The notes: generated by a model not told the origin, from the sequence alone. Numbered from the stretch's first letter, positions 34,570-43,168 are shown. The stretch: DNA of 64,000 bases from Phycisphaeraceae bacterium (GCA_020639155.1 JACKHF010000001.1:2356001-2420000); one strand, 5' to 3'. A program made the numbers and translations.

Positions 34570-36630
34570 TCAACCAAAGAGAGAGCTGTCATCGCGTGAG
34601 GTTACGCTGCGTTTTTTCTTCTTTTTTAATGGTCGATCGGGGCGGGTGCTGTCTGCTGAGATCTTCTTTCGCTTCTTCTTCAGCACACGCTCGCTTGCAT
34701 CCTGCGTTGAACCAACTGCGGCGCGCTTCTTCTTTTTCTTCTTCAATGGACGTGCTGGCTTGGGCTCATCCAGTCCTCGCACAGTGCCATCATCACCAAC
34801 AATGATGACACCGTCGTCCACTTTTTCTTCCTTGGTTGCGCGCACGATCTGGCCGTCCTCATCGAGGACAGCGTCCGCGATCTCGGTCTTCTGGCGGGCC
34901 TGTTCGAGAAGCGCATCGTACAGCGTCTTTGCATCGTATCCGGTCAGGGCGTTGCAACTCTTTGATATCTCGCCGATATATCGTTCGAACACGTCGCGCC
35001 GCTGTCCCTCGCGTTTCATCTTCTGACGCTTGCGCATGTATGTGCCGAGCTTTCGCCCGCACTCCTGCAACGCGAGTTTCATCTCCTTGCGGATATCGTC
35101 GTAGTCAGCGATCGCTTCCTTGCTCTCACTAGTGAACGGCACCCACACGCTCGCCATATGGATCATCACGACCATCGGCGCAACAGGAACTGATCCACGC
35201 GGTTGGGTGAGTCCATAGTTTCGCCACGACGCTTCAATGACGCTCTTGAACGAGCAACACGCCGACTGCTGGTAGAGCAATGGCACTCGGTTGGCGAACC
35301 GGATGACACGACTCGGCTCGTCGCCCGGCAGATCGCCGCCGTATGCGATCGCGACCTCGATCTGGAACGGCATGCCTCGATACACAGCCGGTGCGCGTGT
35401 GCTTGCAGCGTAGAACTCCGCGCGGACACCCTTGAGCATGCCAGCGAGCATCGTGCGCACACCGATTGGTGCGAGACAGTCCGTTGGAGGCGACCTGAGC
35501 TTTGCGTTCTGTAGCGCGTTGTAGATGAGTTCCGCAGCAGCGTGATCAATGCGCGAGATATACGTTTGCCCGGTGATGGAGAGTTTCTTTGTGCTCGCCT
35601 GGCTTGCAACTTCTTTTACCACGCTCGGTGGCACACGGCAGAACTCGTTCTTCAGGAAGCCAGCGAGTTGCTTCTCGTCTGTTTGTTTCAGCAGGCGAAG
35701 GAATGTGCCGAGTTCCACGCCATACGGATGCGGCTTGATCTCGGATGTCTCAGGCGGAAGCTCATCCACCGCACGAGGATAGATAATGTGATCGTCCATC
35801 ACCTGCGTTGTGGGATGATGGCTTGATTCATCATCATCTGACTTAGCAGCACGTTCGAGCGGCGACGCGTTCTCTGATTTGCCCGACAGTGCGGTGGGAT
35901 CGGCATCGCTTGCCTTGCTCTTTGGTGGATAGAACACAATGTGCGCGTGCGGATTGGCGATACCGGTCTGCTCAAGATACGCGTCGATACTCGTCTTGCC
36001 GCGCGTGTAGCGTGCTTCCAGTTCGATGGTGACAGACGTTCCTGTCCCGGTCGAAGTTTCCGGGAACTCGTCTGTCTCGCGATCGATGGTGACCTCGGGA
36101 CGGTTGCGCGTCGTGTCCATCGCGAGTTCGATGTGATGGGCTGGTTTGCGTTTGCTGGGACGCGTCAGGATGACCATCGGCTTGCCCGTGGTCATCAGCC
36201 CGTACATGCCCGCAGCCGAGATACCGATGCCTTGCTGACCGCGACTCATCTTCAGCCTATGGAACTTTGAGCCGTAGAGCAGTCTGCCGAAAATATGCTC
36301 GACCTGCTTGCGCACAATGCCGGGGCCGTTGTCCGTGATGGTGATCCGATACCTGCCCGATTTGCTCGGCGATGGGGGAGCAACAAGTTCTTCCAGTCTT
36401 ACCGTGATATCGGGGAGGATGCCCGCTTCCTCGCACGCGTCGAGCGCGTTGTCGACCGCCTCCTTGACAGTTGTCAACAACGCTTTGCGCGGATTGTCGA
36501 ACCCAAGCAGGTGCCTGTTCTTTGCGAAGAACTCGGACACCGAGATCTCGCGCTGGTTCTTTGCCATGCTCTCGGCATCAACCTTGCGAGCAGACTTTGC
36601 GCGTGGCTTTGCTTCCATGGTCGTTGTCAT
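34570..36630 (-). CDS. top6B: DNA topoisomerase VI subunit B
   Basis: This is the ATPase subunit of a type IIB topoisomerase, an enzyme mostly archaeal and sporadic in bacteria. The 686-residue protein has the GHKL ATPase motifs: N-box KEAVDNALDA (56-65), DNGPGI (100-105) and the lid SRGQQGIGISAAGMYG (129-144). These are followed by an acidic insertion, an H2TH-like part and the transducer domain with TFLRLLKQTDEKQL and FANRVPLLYQQ. The C-terminus from about residue 622 is a tail of three lysine clusters. The start is set at ATG 36630 (AGGACGG upstream), with ATG 36618 as an alternative; the open frame beyond is antisense to other genes. The DNA-cutting A subunit is not in this window. Confidence 0.92.
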   Translation of the reverse strand: MTTTMEAKPRAKSARKVDAESMAKNQREISVSEFFAKNRHLLGFDNPRKALLTTVKEAVDNALDACEEAGILPDITVRLEELVAPPSPSKSGRYRITITDNGPGIVRKQVEHIFGRLLYGSKFHRLKMSRGQQGIGISAAGMYGLMTTGKPMVILTRPSKRKPAHHIELAMDTTRNRPEVTIDRETDEFPETSTGTGTSVTIELEARYTRGKTSIDAYLEQTGIANPHAHIVFYPPKSKASDADPTALSGKSENASPLERAAKSDDDESSHHPTTQVMDDHIIYPRAVDELPPETSEIKPHPYGVELGTFLRLLKQTDEKQLAGFLKNEFCRVPPSVVKEVASQASTKKLSITGQTYISRIDHAAAELIYNALQNAKLRSPPTDCLAPIGVRTMLAGMLKGVRAEFYAASTRAPAVYRGMPFQIEVAIAYGGDLPGDEPSRVIRFANRVPLLYQQSACCSFKSVIEASWRNYGLTQPRGSVPVAPMVVMIHMASVWVPFTSESKEAIADYDDIRKEMKLALQECGRKLGTYMRKRQKMKREGQRRDVFERYIGEISKSCNALTGYDAKTLYDALLEQARQKTEIADAVLDEDGQIVRATKEEKVDDGVIIVGDDGTVRGLDEPKPARPLKKKKKKRAAVGSTQDASERVLKKKRKKISADSTRPDRPLKKKKKRSVTSRDDSSLFG

Positions 36631-36747
36631 CAACCGTCCTGTCCAGAAGTACACACAGACCCGATCTTTTTCGGACTTCATATCCGCAGGCCAGATCATT
36701 GGCATCACATTCAAGCGAGTCAGGCAGATGCAGTCGATACCCGACAC

Positions 36748-37068
36748 ATGAACAACACCACAAACGCCAGCATCGACCTCGTGATCGAGTACGAACCGAC
36801 AATTCACGGGAGCGCAGCGAGCCTGTATAGTTCGCTCAAGACCGAGATCGCACGCGTGTGCAGCCAGACGGGGTGCCCCAATGTCAAATTCGGGCTGGCA
36901 CGTGCCGATATTGATGCACGGGGTGTTCCGACCGGGCGTATCCGCATCCCGCTTGAACTGGTAGACCCCAAGGCGCCCGCGAGTGATCTCGACACGCTGC
37001 GGGAGACCATCATTGGATCGCCGACCGCCATCGCAAACCTCGTTGGAGCTGAGCGAAACGCCGCTTGA
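36748..37068 (+). CDS. Small conserved-looking protein of unknown function
   Basis: The 106-residue soluble protein starts MNNTTNASIDLVIEYEPTIH, has an amphipathic middle and no membrane segment or known motif. The start ATG 36748 is 117 bases from the divergent top6B start. The end overlaps the next gene if that gene begins at 36983. Ordinary charge patterning supports real coding. No function can be given. Confidence 0.5.
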   Translation: MNNTTNASIDLVIEYEPTIHGSAASLYSSLKTEIARVCSQTGCPNVKFGLARADIDARGVPTGRIRIPLELVDPKAPASDLDTLRETIIGSPTAIANLVGAERNAA

Positions 37069-37837
37069 GTTTCTAGCGAAATCCAGCAACCGGCTGACCG
37101 CGCTCCTGCAGCGCGGTTTTTCGCGCGCGGCCGAGTGCTTTGGTCGTTGGTTCGGGCTCGATCCTGATTCAATCAATAAGCACAGCAACACCGACCATTG
37201 CCCGCACTGCAACTACAACGTTCAGGGGATCGAAACAAATGTCTGCCCGGAGTGCGGAAAGCCGTTCGACAAGCGTTCACTCCACATGGCCTCCAAAAGG
37301 CTCGATCATGCGCTGCAGCTGCGCGATGCGGCTCTGCGCGATGGGATCGTACTGGTGCTTGCAGCGACCGGTGCTCTCTTCCTGCTCAAACTGCTCACGG
37401 GGAGCAGTGCAACATTCGTGCAGCTGATTGGCTGTGCTCTCTTTGCGCTGACCATCATCATCGGTAGCTTCTTTGTTGTGAGCCCGGCCGCATTCGCACG
37501 ACCGCAGCGGAACCTGCTCACACTCATCCGCATGCGCTGGCTGTTCCTGCTCCATCTGCCGTGGATCTTTGGGCTGGCAGGGTTTTTGTGGATGGTCGAG
37601 ATCGCCCAGGACATGTTTGGGCGTGAGGCGATGGTGATCGTCGGTGTGTTTGGTGTTTTCGGTGTGCTGGGGCTTGTCTCACTTGCATGGATGATCTTCT
37701 GGGCGTTTGTCAACAGTCTCGAATCGAGTCTTGATCTTGTGCCGTCAAAGCGAATGGAGATGCTGGAGTTTATCTCAACCGCAGCAACGATCGTGGGGAG
37801 CTTTGGCGTGGTCGTGCTGTTCGTGTGGTATTTTTGA
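36983..37837 (+). CDS. Zinc-ribbon membrane protein, paralogue 1 of 4
   Basis: The protein of up to 284 residues has a soluble N-terminal part with a double-knuckle zinc ribbon (CPHC at the start, CPECGKPFD at the end, about 73-97) and then four or five membrane helices (IVLVLAATGALFLLKLL, GCALFALTIIIGSFF, FLLHLPWIFGLAGFLW, VFGVFGVLGLVSLAW, TIVGSFGVVVLFVWYF). It shares the layout of the next three genes but is the most divergent. The start is uncertain: GTG 36983 overlaps the preceding gene by 86 bases, while TTG 37043 would overlap less. Confidence 0.65.
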   Translation: MISTRCGRPSLDRRPPSQTSLELSETPLEFLAKSSNRLTALLQRGFSRAAECFGRWFGLDPDSINKHSNTDHCPHCNYNVQGIETNVCPECGKPFDKRSLHMASKRLDHALQLRDAALRDGIVLVLAATGALFLLKLLTGSSATFVQLIGCALFALTIIIGSFFVVSPAAFARPQRNLLTLIRMRWLFLLHLPWIFGLAGFLWMVEIAQDMFGREAMVIVGVFGVFGVLGLVSLAWMIFWAFVNSLESSLDLVPSKRMEMLEFISTAATIVGSFGVVVLFVWYF

Positions 37838-37857
37838 GTGAGCTAAGCTTTCCTCCA

Positions 37858-38577
37858 ATGATCAATGTGGAGCAGGACAAAGCACAGATCCATGATGATG
37901 ACATGACCTGTGTGTCATGCGGATATGCATTGAAAGGATTGCCACACGGTGAATGTCCTGAGTGTGGCACGTACAACGGTCACATCGAAGCCGAGCAAGG
38001 TGAGGGAAGACGCGAACTCGCGTTGTCTCTTCAGCGTTGGGCGCCGTATCTGACGTGGATGTGGTTGCCGATCATTGGATTGTACTCGCTGCCGGCGCTT
38101 GTGTTTGTTGGTGTGAAAGAAGCGTTCGTCGCTGCGACTGCGATGGTCGTGGTTGTTTGTGCCGGATTCGCGGGCGGTATTGTGGTCGGGCGGGGTGTGG
38201 CAGAGCCGTACCGGATAATGATGTGGCGCGTGTGGATACGTCTCTTGTGGCGGTTGCAACTTCCGTGGTTACTGCTGGGGCCGTGTGCGATTGTGCTGTT
38301 CATTGTGTCTGCACCAACACTCGGTGTGCCGCTGGCCGGGCTATCAATGATTGCCACACTGGTGCTGCTGCTGATGTGGGTCGTTTTCAGCGTTGCAGCG
38401 ATGCCGATGTGGGCGAGCGAGTGGAACGAACTGCGTGAAACGCTCTGCGTACCAGAATCCAGCGTGCCGCACATGGTCCACGCGATTGTTGCCGGGATCG
38501 TGGTCAGCATGGGGCTGGTCGTTGGCTTTCAGGGTGGGATGTTCATTGTCATAGCGATGGCAGCAGTGTTTCTCTAG
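37858..38577 (+). CDS. Zinc-ribbon membrane protein, paralogue 2 of 4
   Basis: The 239-residue protein starts at ATG 37858 (MINVEQDKAQIH). The ribbon is DDMTCVSCGYALKGLPHG followed by CPECG (about 18-45). Membrane helices follow (IIGLYSLPALVFVG, AATAMVVVVCAGFAGGIVVG, LQLPWLLLGPCAIVLFIV, LVLLLMWVVFSVAAMP, GIVVSMGLVVGFQGGMFIVIAM). Its ribbon region is nearly identical at DNA level to that of paralogue 3. The function is unknown. Zinc ribbons joined to membrane domains often sense or present partners at the inner membrane. Confidence 0.7.
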   Translation: MINVEQDKAQIHDDDMTCVSCGYALKGLPHGECPECGTYNGHIEAEQGEGRRELALSLQRWAPYLTWMWLPIIGLYSLPALVFVGVKEAFVAATAMVVVVCAGFAGGIVVGRGVAEPYRIMMWRVWIRLLWRLQLPWLLLGPCAIVLFIVSAPTLGVPLAGLSMIATLVLLLMWVVFSVAAMPMWASEWNELRETLCVPESSVPHMVHAIVAGIVVSMGLVVGFQGGMFIVIAMAAVFL

Positions 38578-38590
38578 ACTGGGGTCGTGC

Positions 38591-39304
38591 GTGACAGATC
38601 AGACGCTCTCTTCTGCGACACCATTGCATAGCGACGACATGACGTGCGTGTCATGCGGATATTCATTGAAAGGATTGCCGTACGGCTCGTGTCCCGAGTG
38701 CGGTGTTGAAAATGCAGAACACGAACTGAGAGTGTGCAGGCACAGAGCATACTTGCTTCAGCGAGGGCTAAAGCGAGTCGTCGTTCGATTTGCATGGTAT
38801 ATTGGCATCGTGGCAATATGTATTGGTGCGCTGGGGGCGCGTATGACAAGAGACCTGGGTATTGGCGCCATTGGATGGTTCCTTGTATATGGAGCAGTTG
38901 CCGCAAGCGTATTGGGATTGCCCGTTCTGGTTGCGGGTCTGTCCGGCTTTGTAGTTGCGAGGAGTTGTGATAGCCATAGCAAAGGGCTGTTGTTTTCTAT
39001 CTGGGCTCAGTATTTGCATGTACTGCTTCTTCCATACCTTGTTCTACCTTTGGTGATTGTGATAGCCTATGTCGTTGGCTCCCTGTTCGGCGTTCTCGCG
39101 TGCGTGGTGCTTTGGCTTTTTCTCATTATGGCAACTCCTTCACGATGGGAAATTCGCTGGAAGAGTGATCTTCAGTATGCATTTGTGACGGAAACAGAGA
39201 TTCGCGGAGTTTCATTCTCTTCGCTTGCAAGGATGATTGTCCTTGGACAGTTTCTGTATGTCGTTCTGCCAACAGCAGCACTCATCAGGTGGTCGTACTG
39301 GTAA
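38591..39304 (+). CDS. Zinc-ribbon membrane protein, paralogue 3 of 4
   Basis: The 237-residue protein starts at GTG 38591, 13 bases after paralogue 2. The ribbon DDMTCVSCGYSLKGLPYG then CPECG is followed by about five hydrophobic segments (FAWYIGIVAICIGALGA, GWFLVYGAVAASVLGLPVLVAG, HVLLLPYLVLPLVIVIAYVV, VLACVVLWLFLIMA, VLGQFLYVVLPTAALI). It lacks any enzyme motif. Confidence 0.7.
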   Translation: MTDQTLSSATPLHSDDMTCVSCGYSLKGLPYGSCPECGVENAEHELRVCRHRAYLLQRGLKRVVVRFAWYIGIVAICIGALGARMTRDLGIGAIGWFLVYGAVAASVLGLPVLVAGLSGFVVARSCDSHSKGLLFSIWAQYLHVLLLPYLVLPLVIVIAYVVGSLFGVLACVVLWLFLIMATPSRWEIRWKSDLQYAFVTETEIRGVSFSSLARMIVLGQFLYVVLPTAALIRWSYW

Positions 39305-39405
39305 CTCGATGTCGAGTTTGCCAGTGGTATTGCAGCAGTGGCAAATAATGGGTCGTGCCAGTTGTATGTGTTTCATAGTTCTTCTGGAAATGATTGCATC
39401 TATCG

Positions 39406-40194
39406 ATGTGTAAACAAGACGCAAAGCCAACACTCCACGCCGATACCATGCTGTGCCTTGCATGCAGGTATCCACTTGGAAATCTTCCCTACGGCCCGTG
39501 CCCCGAGTGTGGAAAGTACAATGAGATTGCGGAAGTGGATATTTGGCAGCTTCGTGCTGAGTTCGTGTGTCAGGAATATAAAGCCCTTGCTATTCGAGTG
39601 CTGGTGTGGAGCGGTATCATTATTCTGTATGCAACTGGCGCGGGCATATGTAGTTCGTCAGCTTCGCACAACGGCGTCAGCAACATGTTCTGGTATGGTG
39701 TTGAATCAACGGTGATTGCTGGGCTGATATTGGGAGCAGCGTTCGGCCTCACTGCGCTCGCGGGTGTTTTGGGCTCTTTTCTGCACCACCCGTCAGATCA
39801 TGAGCTTGCTCGTTTGATCTGGATGAAGCATCTTTGGATAATGCAGATCCCATGGCTCGCGATTGGTCCTTGCACGATGATTGTGTGCGCGATCAGTGTC
39901 TTTGGGTACCATGTTCTCAACTTGAATTCGACGCATTTGTTATTTCCGATTGCAACTGGATTGTTTCTGGTTTGGACCGGACTTGCGTTGATTGCACCGG
40001 TTATGTGGAACTCTCGCTGGCGAGCATCGTGTGAATCGCTTGCTGTGCTGAAAACAAATCGAGCATTGCCTTATACATTGATTCTGAGTATTGCTATTGC
40101 TCTGTGTGCTGCTGGAGTCGGATTTGTTGGCGGGCTCGTAGGCTTCGCTGCTGCAGCCACGTGGGGTGGTACGTCATTGTTTGGAGATATGTGA
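39406..40194 (+). CDS. Zinc-ribbon membrane protein, paralogue 4 of 4
   Basis: The 262-residue protein starts at ATG 39406 (MCKQDAKPTLHADTM), 101 bases after paralogue 3. The ribbon is CLACRYPLGNLPYG then CPECGKYNE; the first knuckle has Arg in place of the usual Gly. Five hydrophobic segments follow in the same order as in its neighbours, and the same IPWLAIGPC step is seen as LPWLLLGPC in paralogue 2. It ends 95 bases before ndk. Confidence 0.7.
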   Translation: MCKQDAKPTLHADTMLCLACRYPLGNLPYGPCPECGKYNEIAEVDIWQLRAEFVCQEYKALAIRVLVWSGIIILYATGAGICSSSASHNGVSNMFWYGVESTVIAGLILGAAFGLTALAGVLGSFLHHPSDHELARLIWMKHLWIMQIPWLAIGPCTMIVCAISVFGYHVLNLNSTHLLFPIATGLFLVWTGLALIAPVMWNSRWRASCESLAVLKTNRALPYTLILSIAIALCAAGVGFVGGLVGFAAAATWGGTSLFGDM

Positions 40195-40288
40195 CGATCG
40201 GTTGCCACCTGAGGGTTTCTGTCTATCCTTTCGACCCAAACACGCACAAATACCCGATCATTTGCACAACACAGACGGAGACATCGAC

Positions 40289-40756
40289 ATGGAAACGACA
40301 CTCATCATTCTGAAGCCCGACGCGGTTCAGCGCGGTCTCATGGGCCGCATTATCTCACGCTTTGAGGAAAAAGGCCTGCAAATCGTCGGAGCGAAGCTCA
40401 TGCAGATCTCGCCAGAACTCGCAGCAAAGCACTACGCTGCCCACCAGGGCAAGCCGTTCTACGACGGGCTTGTCAAGTTCATGACCTCCAGCCCCGTTCT
40501 GGTGCTGGCGATCAGCGGCAACGGAGCAATCGCAATCTGTCGCAAGATGATGGGTGCGACATTCGGTTCCAAGGCTGAGCCTGGAACGATTCGCGGTGAC
40601 TTTGGTGTTTCAAACTCGTTCAACCTGATTCACGGGTCCGACAGCCCCGAGGCAGCGGCGCACGAACTCAATCTCTTCTTCGGAGGCGAAGTAGTCAGCT
40701 ATTCGCGCGCAGGGGATACGTGGGTGTACGACATGAGTTCAGGCACGCCCGAGTAA
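40289..40756 (+). CDS. ndk: Nucleoside diphosphate kinase
   Basis: NDK transfers phosphate between nucleoside triphosphates and diphosphates through a phosphohistidine. The 155-residue protein has ETTLIILKPDAVQRGL, GTIRGDFGVS and the active-site NLIHGSDSPE. The start is ATG 40289 with GGAG eight bases upstream; the open frame to 40166 is rejected because it precedes the invariant N-terminal strand. A hairpin shared with the convergent csrA follows. Confidence 0.95.
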   Translation: METTLIILKPDAVQRGLMGRIISRFEEKGLQIVGAKLMQISPELAAKHYAAHQGKPFYDGLVKFMTSSPVLVLAISGNGAIAICRKMMGATFGSKAEPGTIRGDFGVSNSFNLIHGSDSPEAAAHELNLFFGGEVVSYSRAGDTWVYDMSSGTPE

Positions 40757-40792
40757 GACGACTGTACTTTCTGACGAGTGATGTTCAAACTT

Positions 40793-40820
40793 GACCGCAG
40801 TCTCATTCGGGTCTGCGGTC
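40793..40820. terminator. Shared hairpin terminator of ndk and csrA
   Basis: An 8-pair perfect stem (gaccgcag at 40793-40800 with ctgcggtc at 40813-40820) overlaps the last codons of csrA. TTGTTC follows on the plus strand. Confidence 0.6.
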
Positions 40821-41030
40821 TTGTTCTATCGACGGGTTTGTGGGCTTGATCTGTTGATCTCGAAGGATCTGCTCAGCGATCTCCCTGCGATGCACGTCAA
40901 TCTCCTTGGGAAACTCGAAAGCAAGTCTGATGCGATCGCCTTTGATGGAGGCAACGCGAATGATCCCGAGTGGTTTGCGAGGATCGCCAATGACGACTTC
41001 CTCACCCTCTCTCCGTGTGATGACCAGCAC
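40803..41030 (-). CDS. csrA: Carbon storage regulator, RNA-binding protein
   Basis: CsrA is a dimeric RNA-binding repressor or activator acting at GGA motifs near ribosome sites, often controlling flagella and central carbon use. The 75-residue protein begins MLVITRREGEEVVIG, continues with IRVASIKGDRIRLAFEFPKEIDVHR and is slightly longer than E. coli CsrA (61). The start is GTG 41030 with a perfect AGGAGG five bases upstream. Its own leader carries several GGA triplets, suggesting autoregulation. The flagellin leader in this window is a plausible target. No fliW is present here. Confidence 0.95.
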   Translation of the reverse strand: MLVITRREGEEVVIGDPRKPLGIIRVASIKGDRIRLAFEFPKEIDVHRREIAEQILRDQQIKPTNPSIEQDRRPE

Positions 41031-41086
41031 CTGGACCTCCTGTCCGTCTCTCCCTCGCGATCCGGACCAGTTCCGGCTCTCCCATT

Positions 41087-41115
41087 AAAGTAGAGAAAAC
41101 CCGGCGTGGGAACAA
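41087..41115 (-). promoter_or_regulatory. Candidate csrA promoter
   Basis: On the minus strand, TTGTTC (41110-41115) and TACTTT (41087-41092) are exactly 17 bases apart, about 55 bases before the csrA start. Confidence 0.4.
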
Positions 41116-41228
41116 CAGAATTTATTGCATGTCAGTTGATTCCGCCCACATACACCGGATCGTGGTAGTCTTTCGGGAGCGTGATAGCATGTTTTCGGAC
41201 GATGTGTATGTTAAGTTGATGTCTCGGC

Positions 41229-41510
41229 TCAGTTTATGGCTTCGACCGAATGAACCTCAGGCACATGGGCCTTCAAATTTCGTTCAATTCCCATATTCAG
41301 CGTGAGTGTTGCCGACGGACATCCAACGCACGCACCAAGAAACTTAATGCGTACCACACGCTCCGCTGTGATCTCAACGAGCTCGATATCACCGCCGTCG
41401 GCCTGAATCGCCGGCCGAATCCGATCGAGTACCATCGTGACGCGCGATGCCAACTCCGCATCGGCGTGTGAGTGTGTACTTCCAGTGTTTGTGGCGGGTT
41501 CACGAACCAT
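41229..41510 (-). CDS. NifU-like C-terminal (Nfu) iron-sulfur scaffold protein
   Basis: The 93-residue protein consists almost entirely of the Nfu domain. RVTMVLDRIRPAIQADGGDIELVEI leads to the cluster-binding CVGCPSATLTL, with the paired Cys in CxxC. Such stand-alone domains carry or insert [4Fe-4S] clusters. No nifS, iscS or suf gene is near. The start at ATG 41510 leaves a short Ser/His-rich leader. Confidence 0.87.
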   Translation of the reverse strand: MVREPATNTGSTHSHADAELASRVTMVLDRIRPAIQADGGDIELVEITAERVVRIKFLGACVGCPSATLTLNMGIERNLKAHVPEVHSVEAIN

Positions 41511-41587
41511 GTGGAACTATATGCTGACGCTTAGTACCCGGAAACGTGCTGACGATCACGGATTTCCCGTGGTTCATACACTACACA

Positions 41588-43141
41588 ATGATGAGATTCC
41601 ATAGAGGGTTCGCAGTGTGTGCCGCACGTATTTCCAAGCTATCGGTCCTTTTTCTCTTGCCGCCCGTGATTTGCGCGTGTGGATCTACAAGAACGCAGAC
41701 AGCAAGCGGTCGATCCGGTCTCCCTTTGACCGATGCCCGCAGCCCCTCGCTCTCGGTGGAGGATCGACGTGTCGCGATGCGCGAGGCGTGGAAGCGCATG
41801 CAGGAAGGTGAACTCGAACGGCGTAATACAAGGGATGCGCTCGTCTCGATCGCGATGGCTCATGCGAACGACGAACAGCTCAGAGTTGAGGCCCTCCGCC
41901 TGTTGTTCTCTGACGAGGATCCGTCCGCCGACGAAGCGAATGAGCGGGTCGCTGTCGACATGCTTCCACATGAACCGAGTGCGGAAATCGTGCGGTTTCT
42001 TGGTGGCACAGCAGTTGACCGAAACTGGCAGGAGACCGTGCCGTCGTTTGTACGAAGCTACACACGACCGAGCGAGGTGTACAGCGACCTTGACAGACCG
42101 GAACGGCAGATCCTCCAACTGCTCAGGCCCAAACAGTCGGTTGAGCAGACGATCTTTGATGTGTTCCTGCACCCTCCGCAACGGCCGGAAGTTCCGGGAA
42201 TCAACTGGGCAGAACGAACCCGAGCCGATGCGTGGGGACTTCTTACGAGACTTGACAACGATGGCTCGATCCGCGCATCGATCCTTGGATCTCCCTCGAC
42301 TGGTGCGGGCTCTCGCGATGATGCAGTTGTGAACGCGTTACGTGCGTGCTGGAATGACCTCGGTTGTGTGCCGGTGACTGGCGAGGAACTGGCGTGGTTG
42401 CTCTCGCTCGCGCAGCCCGATTCGGATCATGTTCGCTGGTGGACCCAGGCTGCATCGGCGATTGCCGGGATCAACGATGACCGCAGACTCGCGTTGAAGC
42501 TGTACCATGCCGAGCCGCTGCGATACACAGCACGAGCACGCGTCGATCGATTCAACCAATCCAAAACAAGTCTGCTGAGTGAGTTGAGGGGAAGAATCAA
42601 CCAGCGATCAACCTACCGTAGATCGGAGCGCGAGCAGGGCAAGCAACCACCCGCCGACGATCGTCTTTCAACATGGCAGGATAAGCTCGCATGGGCCGAT
42701 GTGATCGCGTTGATGGCGATTGACGATGCCATCAGTGACGATGACGTTCGTAAAGCACTTTTCAGTCATGCCGAACTCGACCACTCGGACGAAACAACAG
42801 AGTACGGTGGTATTCTCCGTCCGAGTGAAAATGCACCGGATACATACGTTTCGGTCCTGTATCCGCCACGACCAGCGCATCGGCGCGGTGATGATGTGTT
42901 TGTTGCATCAAGTGATATGATCGAGCAGTCAGATCATGCACTGGCACACTTTCACTTTCACGTTCAGCGATGGTCGAATCGTGGATATGCTGGTCCGAGT
43001 TGGGGTGATCTCGAATACGCGCTCCGTCATGGACGTATATGTGTTGTGTTTACAGGAATCTCTCGCGATGAGTTGGATGTCGATGTGTATTTTCCATCGA
43101 GTGAAGTGGTCGATCTTGGCTCGATTCGTCGTCGCGATTGA
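41588..43141 (+). CDS. Putative lipoprotein with helical repeats, unknown function
   Basis: The 517-residue protein begins with a basic-hydrophobic signal (SKLSVLFLLPPVICACG) giving a possible lipobox before Cys. The body is rich in Arg, Asp and Glu with helical segments (EQLRVEALRLLFSDEDPS) that recall HEAT-like repeats, and a C-terminal beta-rich part (YAGPSWGDLEYALRHGR). I do not recognise a family. ATG 41588 or the next codon ATG 41591 may be the start. It lies 27 bases ahead of an M48 protease gene and may be its partner. Confidence 0.6.
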   Translation: MMRFHRGFAVCAARISKLSVLFLLPPVICACGSTRTQTASGRSGLPLTDARSPSLSVEDRRVAMREAWKRMQEGELERRNTRDALVSIAMAHANDEQLRVEALRLLFSDEDPSADEANERVAVDMLPHEPSAEIVRFLGGTAVDRNWQETVPSFVRSYTRPSEVYSDLDRPERQILQLLRPKQSVEQTIFDVFLHPPQRPEVPGINWAERTRADAWGLLTRLDNDGSIRASILGSPSTGAGSRDDAVVNALRACWNDLGCVPVTGEELAWLLSLAQPDSDHVRWWTQAASAIAGINDDRRLALKLYHAEPLRYTARARVDRFNQSKTSLLSELRGRINQRSTYRRSEREQGKQPPADDRLSTWQDKLAWADVIALMAIDDAISDDDVRKALFSHAELDHSDETTEYGGILRPSENAPDTYVSVLYPPRPAHRRGDDVFVASSDMIEQSDHALAHFHFHVQRWSNRGYAGPSWGDLEYALRHGRICVVFTGISRDELDVDVYFPSSEVVDLGSIRRRD

Positions 43142-43168
43142 TGTTCCTTCTTCTATTGGAGCACACGA

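Noticed and set aside
36631..37212. Upstream extension of the Top6B frame by 194 codons
   Set aside because: The extension is antisense to two plus-strand genes, has no resemblance to Top6B, and ATG 36630 gives a normal protein.
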